This document shows positions 52,416-62,006 of a stretch of 64,000 bases of DNA, piece by piece. Position numbers and translations under genes: made by a program. The notes beneath the pieces were generated by a model. The model saw only the letters and a list, made by a program, of their open reading frames with translations, was not told where the DNA came from and made no database searches. Location of the stretch: the NCBI GenBank assembly GCA_036386415.1, contig DASVVT010000072.1, positions 1 through 64,000 on the forward strand, read 5' to 3'. This DNA comes from DASVVT01 sp036386415 (GTDB lineage: Bacteria; Acidobacteriota; Blastocatellia; Pyrinomonadales; Pyrinomonadaceae). Numbering within the stretch: position 1 is the first letter of the stretch; every line of letters begins with the position of its first letter.

Positions 52416-54407
52416 TCACAAGGGAGATTTAAACGCAGAGGACGCAAAGGCGGAAGACGCAAAGAACGCAGAAAGAACTCTATCCTTGCGTCCTTTGCGA
52501 ACAGACTTTGCGTCCTCTGCGTTTAAATCTCCCCTTCTATCATGATCTTCTACCGAAGCGGCAGCCACGGGTTGAAACTCCATCCAGTAGATCGCTATGG
52601 CTAGGATTCGCGTGTCATCGCTTTGCCCCAGAGATTTTGGCGAGACGGCATCGGGCAACCCGAAGGTCAGGACGTTCCTTCCTCTCAAAACCTCTTTTGG
52701 AAGAAGCAGGGCGTATTCGCGCGCGCCATCTTCTCTGAGTAACAGCGTCTGTAGAGGCTGGCCGTTCAGACTGATGCTCACTCGCTGCTCATGCCGTCCC
52801 GTAACGACAAGCGCGCCCAGCCTGATCTTGAGCGTGATGTCTTCCTGCTGATCGGACGCGAAGACGAGCGCGGCCTCTTTCCCGTCGCTCCAACGCAGCC
52901 CCTCTTCGCGCTTGCCCCAGCCGTACCACATGTATCTCTCGGCCTCGGGGCTCCCGAACTCAACGCGGCCTTCGCCGGACGGGAAAACGCGCGGCGGCGG
53001 AACCGGCAATAGACCTGCGAGAAACTGCGGCTGTCGCCAGTCCCAGAGCCGCTCCGGGTGCTCATCGACGCCGAGCGGCTTCTGATTCCATAACCAGGTC
53101 GCATGCTCTGTCGCGCCCAGTGTATTAATAAGAACGCTCAGCAGCAGCAGCGCCCCGCCCAGCACAAGCTCAACTCGCCGAACTGCCCGTGAACCTGAGC
53201 GCACGGCGTGGCTCTCTCTACATGTCTGTCTAGCCTTTAAACCCAGGATCGTCAGCAGCACGAACCAGGGCACGAGGCCGGTCGTGAAGCGCGGGCCGAA
53301 GCTGTGCCCGGCCCACCAGTGCCCGAAGCCCGAGATGATGAAGAGATGGCCCGCCACGATTGATAAAGCGAGCAGCAAGAGGCGCGGCAGAGGTATGTAT
53401 CGCCAGTAGCGCGCCAGCAAATAGGCGACGAAAAAGAGCGCGGGCACGTAGACCAGCGTGCCCCGCCCGGGGCTAATAAGATTGCCTGCGAGCGCCTCCC
53501 AGAAGACGTAAAACTGTAAACGACCCGCGCGGTAATAACTGGGCACAAGAGTTCCAAAATGATACCAGGAATAGAGGACGAAGCCTGCCAGCCAGACCGC
53601 TCCGGTCACGGCATACGAGATAAACTGTTTGCGAAGGAACATCAGCATGTAGATGCTGATGGCGAGAATGTGCACGGCAAAGGTCGGACGCACAAAGTAC
53701 ATCCATGCCAGCAGGGTTGCGAGCACAACCGCATTGAATCGCCGCCTGCCCGTCTCGTGCGCGAGGAGCAGAAGGATGACCACGCCCAACAGCAGGATTC
53801 CCCAGGTGTCTGACCATAAAGCACGCGAGGCGGTGCTGTAGACCTGCGTGCCGAGCGCTCCGCCGAGCGCCACCGCTACGCTCCAACTCAAGGGGAGCAT
53901 CAATCGCGCCGTGAAAAAAAAGAGGCTCGCCAGCCCCGCCATCAGTATCGCGGCGAGCTTCACCTCGGTGCGTCCTTCACCCTCCAGATTGTATGTTCCA
54001 TCCGGGTTGGCCGCAGAGACTCCGAACATGTTCATCACGCCCACGAAGGGCACGGAGAGAATGGATGAGCCGGGTGGGAAATGGTAGTAGAGATGACCGT
54101 CCACCACTTCCAGATGATAGAGCGGCCCATTTATGAAGTGATCCCCGAACCAGACGGGCTCGTAACGCGGAATCGCATAGGAGTCGAGCATGAAGCTCCG
54201 TTGATCCAAAAGGCTCTGGCTGAGCAGCATGGAATAGTTGGAGTCTGCTATTTGATGAACCTTTGAGGCCAGGAAGATCGAGAGCGTGACGACGAAGATG
54301 AGGACGCCGCTCAGCAGATCGGCTCTTCGACGCGCGATCAGCTTCGGAGTTCCTCTGCCAGCCTCTGTGTGCATTCTGGAAACCAACGGCAACTGTGGGT
54401 CTATCAT
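52416..54407 (-). CDS. Polytopic GT39-like membrane protein
   Basis: This membrane protein of about 663 residues has roughly ten to twelve hydrophobic segments (LLSGVLIFVVTLSIFLA, AILMAGLASLFFFTARLMLP, LLGVVILLLLAH and others) and a periplasmic C-terminal domain, as in GT39/PMT-type glycosyltransferases that use lipid-linked sugars; SNYSMLLSQSLLDQRSFML near the N-terminus is in the usual first loop. The last 35 residues (from about GDLNAEDAKS) and the stop codon come from a family A inverted repeat, so the C-terminus has been remodelled. The start at 54407 is chosen because the frame upstream runs through another inverted repeat. Confidence 0.75.
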   Translation of the reverse strand: MIDPQLPLVSRMHTEAGRGTPKLIARRRADLLSGVLIFVVTLSIFLASKVHQIADSNYSMLLSQSLLDQRSFMLDSYAIPRYEPVWFGDHFINGPLYHLEVVDGHLYYHFPPGSSILSVPFVGVMNMFGVSAANPDGTYNLEGEGRTEVKLAAILMAGLASLFFFTARLMLPLSWSVAVALGGALGTQVYSTASRALWSDTWGILLLGVVILLLLAHETGRRRFNAVVLATLLAWMYFVRPTFAVHILAISIYMLMFLRKQFISYAVTGAVWLAGFVLYSWYHFGTLVPSYYRAGRLQFYVFWEALAGNLISPGRGTLVYVPALFFVAYLLARYWRYIPLPRLLLLALSIVAGHLFIISGFGHWWAGHSFGPRFTTGLVPWFVLLTILGLKARQTCRESHAVRSGSRAVRRVELVLGGALLLLSVLINTLGATEHATWLWNQKPLGVDEHPERLWDWRQPQFLAGLLPVPPPRVFPSGEGRVEFGSPEAERYMWYGWGKREEGLRWSDGKEAALVFASDQQEDITLKIRLGALVVTGRHEQRVSISLNGQPLQTLLLREDGAREYALLLPKEVLRGRNVLTFGLPDAVSPKSLGQSDDTRILAIAIYWMEFQPVAAASVEDHDRRGDLNAEDAKSVRKGRKDRVLSAFFASSAFASSAFKSPL
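52422..52533. repeat. Family A inverted repeat, copy 5
   Basis: A perfect 28-base pair: arm at 52422-52449 begins GGGAGATTTAAACGCAGAGG, partner at 52506-52533. It is the longest perfect pair in the family and lies inside the 3' end of the GT39-like gene, which it supplies with a new C-terminus and stop codon. Confidence 0.9.
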
Positions 54408-54977
54408 TTCAGGGCTCAGAAATATTACACCGAATCGAACTGAAAAGAGAGTTTTGCAGATTGCGGAATGTGGATTAAAGACAGAACGCTTTTTATCAAT
54501 CCGCAATCCACATTCCGCAATCGGCTCGCCTGCGCGTCTTAAGCAGACGGGCTCTCATCTATCATTTAGTCGCCGTCAAGCTCGAAGGCCTCTATTTAGT
54601 CGCGCAAGCAGGTTCATTTATTTTTGACGATGTCTGATTATTTGCATCGGGCATGATAAGCCTCGTCTCGAAGGAGTCTCCGGCGCACGAAAAAGCGCTG
54701 TTTTTCTGGTCTTTACGATCTTCAGGGGGCAAACATCGGGACGACGAATTATGGAGGGCCACCCCGCGTGCAATGGGTATTGCTATTGACATTTGGACCG
54801 TTTCATCATATTGTCTCCCGCGCAGTAACCTCGACCGGTTGGTCTGTAGAGCCTGTGTCTGAGTCTCAGAGCCGTACAGTCAACCCTTCCGTTAGGCTTC
54901 TTGCCCAAGGTTGCGACGCGTGTCGCAGCGCTATTTTCCATCACGGATTCAACAATCAATTGAAGGAGACACCCCTA
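54408..54977. other. Divergent intergenic region with inverted repeat E
   Basis: No gene. It holds the inverted repeat at 54459-54522 and the GAAGGAGA site serving the next gene. A CGCGCAGTAA word at about 54823 also occurs at 46925. Confidence 0.4.
54459..54522. repeat. Inverted repeat E
   Basis: A perfect 18-base pair, GATTGCGGAATGTGGATT at 54459-54476 with 54505-54522, around a 28-base loop. Same architecture as family A and B elements but different words. Confidence 0.85.
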
Positions 54978-55919
54978 ATGAAGATCAGATTTACCCTTAA
55001 TGCAATGGCAACCCTCGTCCTTCTCTTCGCAGCCAGCTCGCTCGCGCATGCGCAGGCGACGCGCACCTGGGTCTCAGGCGTCGGCGATGATGCCAACCCG
55101 TGCAGCCGCACCGCACCCTGTAAGACTTTTGCGGGAGCCATCTCGAAGACCGCCGCCTCTGGCGAGATTGACGCCCTTGATCGCGGCGGCTTCGGTGCTG
55201 TCACGATCACCAAGTCCATCACCATTGACGGCAACGAGACAGGTTCAGGCATTCTTGCCTCGCTGGTTAACGGAGTCATCGTAAATTTGCCCAACGCATC
55301 GGACAAGGTGACGCTTCGTAATCTGTCTATTAACGGGGCAGGTAACGGGCTGAACGGCATCCGCTTCATCCAGAATGGGAAGCTACACTTGGACAACTGC
55401 CGCATCTACGGCTTCGGCGGAAACACCGGCAGAGGCATTGATTTTGCGCCCTCTGCTCTGAACACGGTTCTCACCGTTCAAAACTCGTACATCCACGACA
55501 ACTTCGGCGCCGGAATCGCGCTCGTGCCTACTGCTACCGGCTCGGTATTCGCTTCGATCGATAATACACGGGTGGAGAACAGTGCGAACGGCATCGTGGC
55601 CCAGGACAAATCAATCGTCGTGATCCACAACAGCCGCGCATCGCACAATGCGAGCAACGGATTCTTAGCCAACGGCTCGGCCAACGGCAACCCGGAGATG
55701 TTTCTGGAGAGCTGCGTGTCGGCCTATAACGGAACCAACGGAATCAGGAGCCAGGGCAGCGCCGGAACCCGCATACGTCTCTCGAACACTGCCATCACGG
55801 GTAATGCCACGGGCATCTCGATCACGGCGGGCGAGGTGAAGTCGTTCGGGAACAACCACAACACCGCCAACACGGGATCAGACGGAGCACCGACCGCAGG
55901 GCTTCTCGGCCTTCAATAG
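54978..55919 (+). CDS. Secreted right-handed parallel beta-helix protein
   Basis: This 313-residue protein has a signal peptide (MATLVLLFAASSLAHA, cleaved about residue 24) and a beta-helix of the pectate-lyase-like/NosD type: TWVSGVGDDANPCSRTAPCK, then rungs such as VTLRNLSINGAGNGLNGIRF, LTVQNSYIHDNFGAGIALVP and IRLSNTAITGNATGISIT. GAAGGAGA lies upstream of ATG 54978. Sugar binding or cleavage is typical of the fold, but no catalytic Asp pair stands out. A short neighbour, 236 bases upstream of the HYR protein on the same strand. Confidence 0.85.
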   Translation: MKIRFTLNAMATLVLLFAASSLAHAQATRTWVSGVGDDANPCSRTAPCKTFAGAISKTAASGEIDALDRGGFGAVTITKSITIDGNETGSGILASLVNGVIVNLPNASDKVTLRNLSINGAGNGLNGIRFIQNGKLHLDNCRIYGFGGNTGRGIDFAPSALNTVLTVQNSYIHDNFGAGIALVPTATGSVFASIDNTRVENSANGIVAQDKSIVVIHNSRASHNASNGFLANGSANGNPEMFLESCVSAYNGTNGIRSQGSAGTRIRLSNTAITGNATGISITAGEVKSFGNNHNTANTGSDGAPTAGLLGLQ

Positions 55920-56154
55920 AGTTTCTTCTGAGGTATCCCTTTCTCCGCCCGACAGCGCCCTCGAAGCACGGGGGCGCTCGCGCGGGAGGAGGCTATCGTT
56001 CACGTTCGAGCAGGGGTGACTTCAGGCGTCTTTCTCTAGGCGCACTGGAATGCGTGGCGCGCCAAGCGCCTGGCCGCTGTTTAAAGGTCGAAGATGACTG
56101 TTGCTCGAATCCACGTAACTGTAGAGAAGAAACTGGAAGGAGAGAGATATTATT

Positions 56155-59100
56155 ATGAAGACCCGAGATGGCTCAAGGATTCTCCATCCAGATAAGAGGA
56201 TGAAGACGTCCATCTTTCAGAGGACGCGCGGCCCCCAGCCAACCGCGCGCTTCTACACGGGCTCCAGGCGCTTAGGCGCGCTGGCTGCCTTCATCATCAT
56301 GCTAGCCGCGACCCTCTATTCGGCCTCCTCCGCTTCCGTATCCAGTAGATTGTCGCGTCAACTGACGAACAAAGCCGCCTCCGCAGCCGCTCGCGTGAGT
56401 GAGGCTGGCCGGGACAGCAATCTCGTCGGCGCGAATACCAAGGGGGCGATGGCAGAGAGCAGGCGCGACAGTACGTCTACGGCAGCCGCGCCCGCGTGGC
56501 TATCTCCGGCACTTCAGGCCCAACTTTCCGGCGAATCCATTCAGACCTACGCGCCTGACTGCACTACGCCGAGGACATCATTCGTCCTTGGCGAGACGGT
56601 CTGCGTCAAAGTCACGGGAGCGCCCCTGGGCACTGACGTGCAGAGACGTATCAGTTGGGTTAATCCTGACGGCGTCATCGTGCGGCTCTCAGATATCACG
56701 AGCGATCCGCAGAGTGACTCCGCCGCGCTTCCCAACTCCTCCACGATAGTCCTGGGAGCATCAACCCTCAACGTTCGCGGAACGTGGAGGCTCAACACCA
56801 TTGCGACCTATGATGCCTCGCTGCGCTCTGAAGCATTCTTTACCGTGAGGGATCCTGCCAACGCGGCGACAGATGTCTCGGTTGCGGTCAACAAGTTCGG
56901 TATCGGCAGCGTTCCCGCGGATCAGAACGTCGCGTTCACGTTGGATGTCACAAACAACGGACCCGACAATGCCGCGAGCGTCGAGCTGACAAATCCCACC
57001 CCTGCCGGTACGACCTTCGTGTCTATCACGCAGACATCAGGCCCGACTTTCACGTGCTCCAACCCGCTTGCGGGAAATACCGGCACGATTGTCTGTACCA
57101 TCCCAAGTATGGCGAAAGACGACACGGCCAGATTTACCGCCATTTACAAGGTGGATGCGGGTACACCGACTGGCACGACGCTCATCAACTCGGCCAGCGT
57201 CGCCAATACCGTGGCAGACCTGCGTCCCTCGAACAACGTCGCTGCCGACGCGGCCAAGGTCGGCCCGGCCACCTGCACTGTCGCGTGCCCGTCTGACATC
57301 GTAGTGGAGAACGCTAACAATGCCGCCGGCGCGACAGTAGATTTCACTATTCCGACCAACAACTGCAGCAGCGTGACGGCTGAACCGGCGTCGGGTTCAT
57401 TCTTCCCCGTCGGCACCACCCTCGTCACTGTGTCGAGCAGTACGGGTAGCATCTGCACCTTCAAGGTCACGGTCAATGACACGCAGGTGCCGGTCATCAG
57501 TTGCCCGTCCGACGTGACTGCCGATGAAAATCCGCAGACTCCGGGACAGGCGGTCGTTGAATATGCGCCGCCCACCGTCACGGACAACGAGGAGGGATTA
57601 AGGGCCACTTGCGATCATCCGTCCGGGTCTAGCTTCCCGGTCGGTGATACTTTGGTCACCTGCACTGCGACAGACTCTAGCGGCAACACCTCTCAGCCAT
57701 GCACGTTCACCGTTCATGTCAATGGTGATAACTGCTCGCTCACTTGCCCGGAGGACATCATCGTAGATGCGGATACCGGCGCGTGTAAGAAGGTCGTGAC
57801 GTATGCGGCACAAGCCACAGAATGCGGCACGGTAACTTATAGTCACCCGTCAGGCTCAGAATTCCCGGTCGGCACGACCACCGTCACGGTTACAGCTCCC
57901 AATCGAAGCTGTAGCTTCAATGTCACGGTGAGGGATACGACACCACCAGAGTTGAGCGTCTCGGCGCCCCCGGAAGTTTTGACCGCGCCGGTGACCAATA
58001 CAGCGGACGATACCTGTGTGGCGACGATTCCTGATCTCCGCCCGTATATCACGACAAGCGACAACTGTGCGTCCAATGTCAGGATCATACAGGAACCGGA
58101 GGCGGGATCGCTTGTTCACGCTGGCCCGCATACCATCACAATCTCGGCGCTTGATGGTGACCCTCTAGCGCTGCATAACACCAGCACTGCCGAGGTGACT
58201 TTCACGGCCAGAGACGAGACGCCGCCGACCATCGCTTTGGACGGCGCGCCCTCGATCACAATCGAGTGTCACACCACCTTCAACGATCCGGGAGCGACGG
58301 CCACGGATGTCTGCGCGGGCAGCTTCCCGGCCACACCTTCGGACACGCTGGATGTGAACACTCCTGGGACGTACACGATCACCTACACGGCGAGCGACCC
58401 GGCGGGTAATGCCTATGCCGGACCGCCTGTCACGCGGACGGTGATTGTGGAGGACACTCAAAAGCCGACGATTGCGCTTAACGGCGCCAATCCGATGACG
58501 GTCGAGTGTCACACCACCTTTAACGATCCGGGAGCGACGGCCACGGACGGCTGCGCGGGCAGCTTCGCGGCCACACCCTCCGGTAGTGTTGATGTGAACA
58601 CGGTGGGTTCGTACACGATCACTTACAGTGCCAGCGATCCGTCGGGCAATGCCGCGACGCCTGTCACACGGACGGTGAACGTGGTCGACACCACACCGCC
58701 GACCATCGTCGTCAACGGTGCAAACCCGATGACGGTCGAGTGTCACACGAGCTTTACCGATCCGGGTGCGACCGCCGTGGACGGCTGCTCAGGCAACTCC
58801 CCGGCGAGCGCCTCCGGTACTGTTAATGTGAACACTCCTGGGACGTACACCATCACCTACAACGCCACTGATTCGGCGGGCAACGCGGCAACGCCTGTCA
58901 CACGGACGGTGAACGTTGTGGATACCACACCACCTACGATCAACTGCCCGGCGAATATTGTCGTTTCGCTGCCACCGAATAGCACAGCCGTTTCGATGCC
59001 TGTGAGCTATCCGGCGGTGACGGCCTCCGACAGTTGCAGCAGCAGTGTGAACGTCACGAGCAGCCCTGCCTCCGGTTCGGTCTTCCCTGTGGGCACGACG

Positions 59101-59517
59101 GTAGTCAACGCCACAGCGACCGACGCGGCGGGCAATACAAGCTCGTGCAGTTTCACTGTGACGGTGCTTTACAGCTTCACGGGCTTCTTCTCACCGGTGG
59201 ATAACCTGCCGGTGTTAAATATGGTCAATGCAGGCAGGGCTATCCCTGTGAAGTTCAGCCTGAGCGGGAACAAGGGTCTGGGCATCTTCGCTCCTAACCA
59301 TCCGGCATCGGTTGAGATCGCTTGTAGCTCATCCGCTCCGGTCAACGAGGTGGAGGAAACGATCACGGCTGGCAGCAGTAGTCTCAGTTATGATGCCAGC
59401 TCTGACCAGTACATCTACGTCTGGAAGACCAATAGCGCGTGGGCCGGAACATGCCGTCAACTGGTCGTCAAGTTGAATGACGGCACTTACCACCGCGCGA
59501 ACTTCAAATTCAGATAA
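56155..59517 (+). CDS. Giant secreted HYR/DUF5011/PxKF repeat protein
   Basis: This 1120-residue protein has an N-terminal export signal (LGALAAFIIMLAATLYSASS), a DUF11/CARDB-like domain (about residues 240-370: VAFTLDVTNNGPDNAASVEL), HYR domains (about 370-680: SFPVGDTLVTCTATDSSGNT), three tandem DUF5011 domains (about 688-923, each with TVECHTTFNDPGATA, GTYTITYTASDPAGN), another HYR and a C-terminal PxKF domain (AGRAIPVKFSLSGNKGLGIF). The three DUF5011 units are near-identical in DNA (58216-58923). AAGGAGAG precedes ATG 56155. Likely a surface or matrix protein. Confidence 0.85.
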   Translation: MKTRDGSRILHPDKRMKTSIFQRTRGPQPTARFYTGSRRLGALAAFIIMLAATLYSASSASVSSRLSRQLTNKAASAAARVSEAGRDSNLVGANTKGAMAESRRDSTSTAAAPAWLSPALQAQLSGESIQTYAPDCTTPRTSFVLGETVCVKVTGAPLGTDVQRRISWVNPDGVIVRLSDITSDPQSDSAALPNSSTIVLGASTLNVRGTWRLNTIATYDASLRSEAFFTVRDPANAATDVSVAVNKFGIGSVPADQNVAFTLDVTNNGPDNAASVELTNPTPAGTTFVSITQTSGPTFTCSNPLAGNTGTIVCTIPSMAKDDTARFTAIYKVDAGTPTGTTLINSASVANTVADLRPSNNVAADAAKVGPATCTVACPSDIVVENANNAAGATVDFTIPTNNCSSVTAEPASGSFFPVGTTLVTVSSSTGSICTFKVTVNDTQVPVISCPSDVTADENPQTPGQAVVEYAPPTVTDNEEGLRATCDHPSGSSFPVGDTLVTCTATDSSGNTSQPCTFTVHVNGDNCSLTCPEDIIVDADTGACKKVVTYAAQATECGTVTYSHPSGSEFPVGTTTVTVTAPNRSCSFNVTVRDTTPPELSVSAPPEVLTAPVTNTADDTCVATIPDLRPYITTSDNCASNVRIIQEPEAGSLVHAGPHTITISALDGDPLALHNTSTAEVTFTARDETPPTIALDGAPSITIECHTTFNDPGATATDVCAGSFPATPSDTLDVNTPGTYTITYTASDPAGNAYAGPPVTRTVIVEDTQKPTIALNGANPMTVECHTTFNDPGATATDGCAGSFAATPSGSVDVNTVGSYTITYSASDPSGNAATPVTRTVNVVDTTPPTIVVNGANPMTVECHTSFTDPGATAVDGCSGNSPASASGTVNVNTPGTYTITYNATDSAGNAATPVTRTVNVVDTTPPTINCPANIVVSLPPNSTAVSMPVSYPAVTASDSCSSSVNVTSSPASGSVFPVGTTVVNATATDAAGNTSSCSFTVTVLYSFTGFFSPVDNLPVLNMVNAGRAIPVKFSLSGNKGLGIFAPNHPASVEIACSSSAPVNEVEETITAGSSSLSYDASSDQYIYVWKTNSAWAGTCRQLVVKLNDGTYHRANFKFR

Positions 59518-59915
59518 CAGGTATCTCCCGACACCTGTTATTCCCTGTATGAATAATCAAGGGAGTGGACATCTCAAGATGTCCACTCCCTCTTTTTTTG
59601 CTGGCAATCTCAATCAAATCAACCGGCGGTTATTTGGATCGGAGATGAGAAATACAGTTCTGTTCACTTGCATCTCTCAAGCCCTTCGTATATAGATCAA
59701 GTCAGCTATCCCCCAAAGTTCCCCTGCCGGAGTCGCGGAGCACGCGGCATCCTGGACATCAGAAGTGTTGCTCCGAGGCTCATCTCATCTCGCGGTGTAC
59801 GATGACGAACTCGAAATCATAGAGTTTTCATTCACCGATCAAAACGGTTGACGACCTGGAACAGTCGCAGAGCTTTCCGGTCGATTGCCGGTAATCTGCT
59901 GAGCGTGAATAAGAC
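59518..59915. other. Intergenic region after the giant secreted protein
   Basis: Contains the strong terminator at 59561-59599; the remaining 300 bases before the response regulator show no gene or repeat. Confidence 0.45.
59561..59599 (+). terminator. Strong Rho-independent terminator
   Basis: GGGAGTGGACATCT at 59561-59574 pairs perfectly with 59577-59590, followed by TC and seven T. It ends the secreted-protein transcript. Confidence 0.95.
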
Positions 59916-60302
59916 ATGACGGCAAATGATACGAGCAGTCTCATCATGGTGGTTGATGATGATGAAGACATACGCCAGATGATGCGCGTGTTGTTGGAGG
60001 AGGACGGCTATGGCGTGCTGGAAGCCGAGAACGGCCAACAGGCAGTGGATATAGCACAGAGCGTAAGCCCTAACCTTATCCTGATGGATTTAAGCATGCC
60101 TGTACTGGACGGCTTCGCCGCCACACGCCGCCTGCGCGAATTGGCTCACGTCAGCGATGTGCCGATCATCGCTATCACGGCGTTCGATACGCCCGAACAT
60201 CGCCACGACGCCTCTGCCGCAGGCGTCAACGAATACCTCACCAAGCCGATTGATTTCGTACGACTCGACAAGCTGCTGGATCGCTTCCTCAAGACAACCT
60301 GA
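59916..60302 (+). CDS. Single-domain response regulator (CheY-like)
   Basis: This 128-residue receiver has the acidic pair DDDE (residues 14-17), phosphoacceptor D58 in LILMDLSMPVLDG, the Thr/Ala switch IAITAF and Lys in YLTKPID. No output domain, so it works by protein-protein contact or as a phosphate relay. Its kinase is not in the window. Family call is firm. Confidence 0.92.
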   Translation: MTANDTSSLIMVVDDDEDIRQMMRVLLEEDGYGVLEAENGQQAVDIAQSVSPNLILMDLSMPVLDGFAATRRLRELAHVSDVPIIAITAFDTPEHRHDASAAGVNEYLTKPIDFVRLDKLLDRFLKTT

Positions 60303-60651
60303 AGCGGGAGTCACATCCTGCACACCCTCCGCAGGCGGTCATGTTTCAGCCGTGGCTGACCATTGTAGGCCGAAACCCGAACCATCCACTGAGGATGCAC
60401 AGGAAACTACAACTCTACTGATACCCCGGATGCAATCATAAAGAGGATGGGGGACGATCCACTAAGCAACACGAAAGAGCCGCTTCTGTTCGTCTCATTT
60501 TGTGTGGTTTCGTGTTGCTTGGTGGATCGCCTCGCACGCCCTCTTTTATTCTCCTCTCTGGTATGACTTTTCGGACGCTTCGCCCAATTTCTCTTCCAGC
60601 GGCGCGTGAGGTAATCTATTGAAAACCATTCTTCTGAAAGTTTGAGCAAAG
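60303..60651. other. Intergenic region with inverted repeat D
   Basis: No gene. The repeat at 60455-60529 takes up part of it; the remainder shows nothing I recognise. Confidence 0.45.
60455..60529. repeat. Inverted repeat D
   Basis: CGATCCACTAAGCAACACGA plus AA at 60455-60476 pairs with 60508-60529; the single mismatch is T opposite G, a wobble pair in RNA. Same architecture as the other repeats, different words. Confidence 0.85.
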
Positions 60652-61314
60652 ATGAGACGCTATCTTCCTTTTGTGATCATCGCCGGGGTCTTGATTATTT
60701 CGACCGTGGCGGGGATGTGGCTGTACCGCAGTTCAACCCAGACCCCACCTGTCGATGCGTCTTCCAACGCGACGGATGCGGCGATGGCTAACGCGCACAT
60801 GAGGGGCGAGGCGGGCGCGCCCGTTACGCTTGAAGAGTTTGGCGACTTTCAGTGTCCGCCGTGCGGCGCGCTCCACCCGGAGCTGAAAAAGATAGAGGCG
60901 GAATATGGCCCACGGCTCAGAGTTGTTTTCCGCCAAAATCCGATCATCTCATTGCACAAGCACGCGCTCAATGCAGCGCACGCGGCTGAGGCGGCGGGTC
61001 TGCAAGGCCGCTTCTGGGAGATGCACGACATGCTCTACGAAAATCAGGCGCAGTGGGACAAGGCAGACGACGTGCGCCCGATCTTCAGCGACTACGCGCG
61101 CTCGCTCAACCTTGATGTCCAGCGTTTCAACAACGACATGGACGGGACGGAAGTCTCCAAGCGGATCCTCAACGATCAGGATCGCGCCCGCTCGCTTCGC
61201 GTTAGAGGCACGCCGACTCTCTTCATTAACGGTCGCCAGTTGCAGCCGACGCAGGTCAGCCCCGAGGGACTTCGTGCGGCAATTGATGCGGCTCTGCGTG
61301 AGAGAGGTCAATAA
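60652..61314 (+). CDS. DsbA-like thioredoxin-fold oxidoreductase
   Basis: This 220-residue protein has an N-terminal signal-anchor (FVIIAGVLIISTVAGMWLY), then a DsbA/BdbD-like domain with the active site CPPC (C68-C71, in FGDFQCPPCG), and the cis-proline loop RVRGTPTLFING. It likely forms or isomerises disulfides in the periplasm. Start at ATG 60652, with no strong ribosome site. Confidence 0.9.
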   Translation: MRRYLPFVIIAGVLIISTVAGMWLYRSSTQTPPVDASSNATDAAMANAHMRGEAGAPVTLEEFGDFQCPPCGALHPELKKIEAEYGPRLRVVFRQNPIISLHKHALNAAHAAEAAGLQGRFWEMHDMLYENQAQWDKADDVRPIFSDYARSLNLDVQRFNNDMDGTEVSKRILNDQDRARSLRVRGTPTLFINGRQLQPTQVSPEGLRAAIDAALRERGQ

Positions 61315-61349
61315 GGTAAAGGTAGGTTTACGTGCGCCGTTTGAAATAA

Positions 61350-61426
61350 TGGTGCTCCCGGTTGGACTCTAACCAACGGCCTTTCGCTTAGGAGGCGAAC
61401 GCTCTATACAACTGAGCTACGGGAGC
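61350..61426 (-). tRNA. tRNA-Arg (anticodon CCU)
   Basis: On the minus strand, acceptor GCTCCCG at 61420-61426 pairs with CGGGAGC at 61354-61360; discriminator A and a genomic CCA (61350-61352) follow. The anticodon loop is CTCCTAA with anticodon CCT at 61390-61392, and GTTGG...CCAAC forms the T arm (TTAGAGT). All arms fold normally. Transcribed between the DsbA-like and apt genes. Confidence 0.96.
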
Positions 61427-61476
61427 ATGACTAAAATGAAATTAGCAGATGCACGACGCGCAGTCTAGCATTGCAG

Positions 61477-61998
61477 TCAGGACTGATACTTAATGAGCGA
61501 ACGCACGTCGTAGCCTTCGAGCCGTTTGCGTCCGGGCAGAAATTCCAATTCAACGACGAAGACCAGACCGACGACTTCTCCACCTAAACTTTCGACCAGA
61601 TCAATCACAGCGCGGGCCGTACCGCCGGTCGCCAGCAGATCGTCGGCGATGATGACGCGATGACCACGGCCTACCGCGTCGCGGTGAATCTCCAGGGTGT
61701 CCTGCCCGTACTCCAGATCGTAACAGATCGAGGCGCACTCAGCCGGAAGCTTGCGCGGCTTGCGCACGGGCACAAATCCTGCGCCCATGTGATAAGCCAG
61801 CGCCGGTGCGAAGATGAACCCGCGCGCTTCTATGCCGATGATCGTGTCAGCCTTCACACCGTCAAACTGCGCGGCCAGGGCATCGACCGTGCGGCGCAAC
61901 CCTTCCGGCTGCTTGAGCAATGTCGTAATGTCGTAAAAATTGATGCCGGGCTTCGGGAAATCCGGCACCTCGCGGATCAGTTTTTTGAGGTCGTCCAT
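61477..61998 (-). CDS. apt: Adenine phosphoribosyltransferase
   Basis: This 173-residue enzyme salvages adenine with PRPP to AMP. Key motifs are VPDFPKPGINFYDITTLL, IIGIEARGFIFAPALAY (flap/ribose contact), VRKPRKLP and the PRPP loop VIIADDLLATGGTA. ATG 61998 gives a normal family length. The frame upstream runs through the B1 repeat and is not coding. It probably forms an operon with no neighbour. Confidence 0.95.
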   Translation of the reverse strand: MDDLKKLIREVPDFPKPGINFYDITTLLKQPEGLRRTVDALAAQFDGVKADTIIGIEARGFIFAPALAYHMGAGFVPVRKPRKLPAECASICYDLEYGQDTLEIHRDAVGRGHRVIIADDLLATGGTARAVIDLVESLGGEVVGLVFVVELEFLPGRKRLEGYDVRSLIKYQS

Positions 61999-62006
61999 AA
62001 CTGTGA

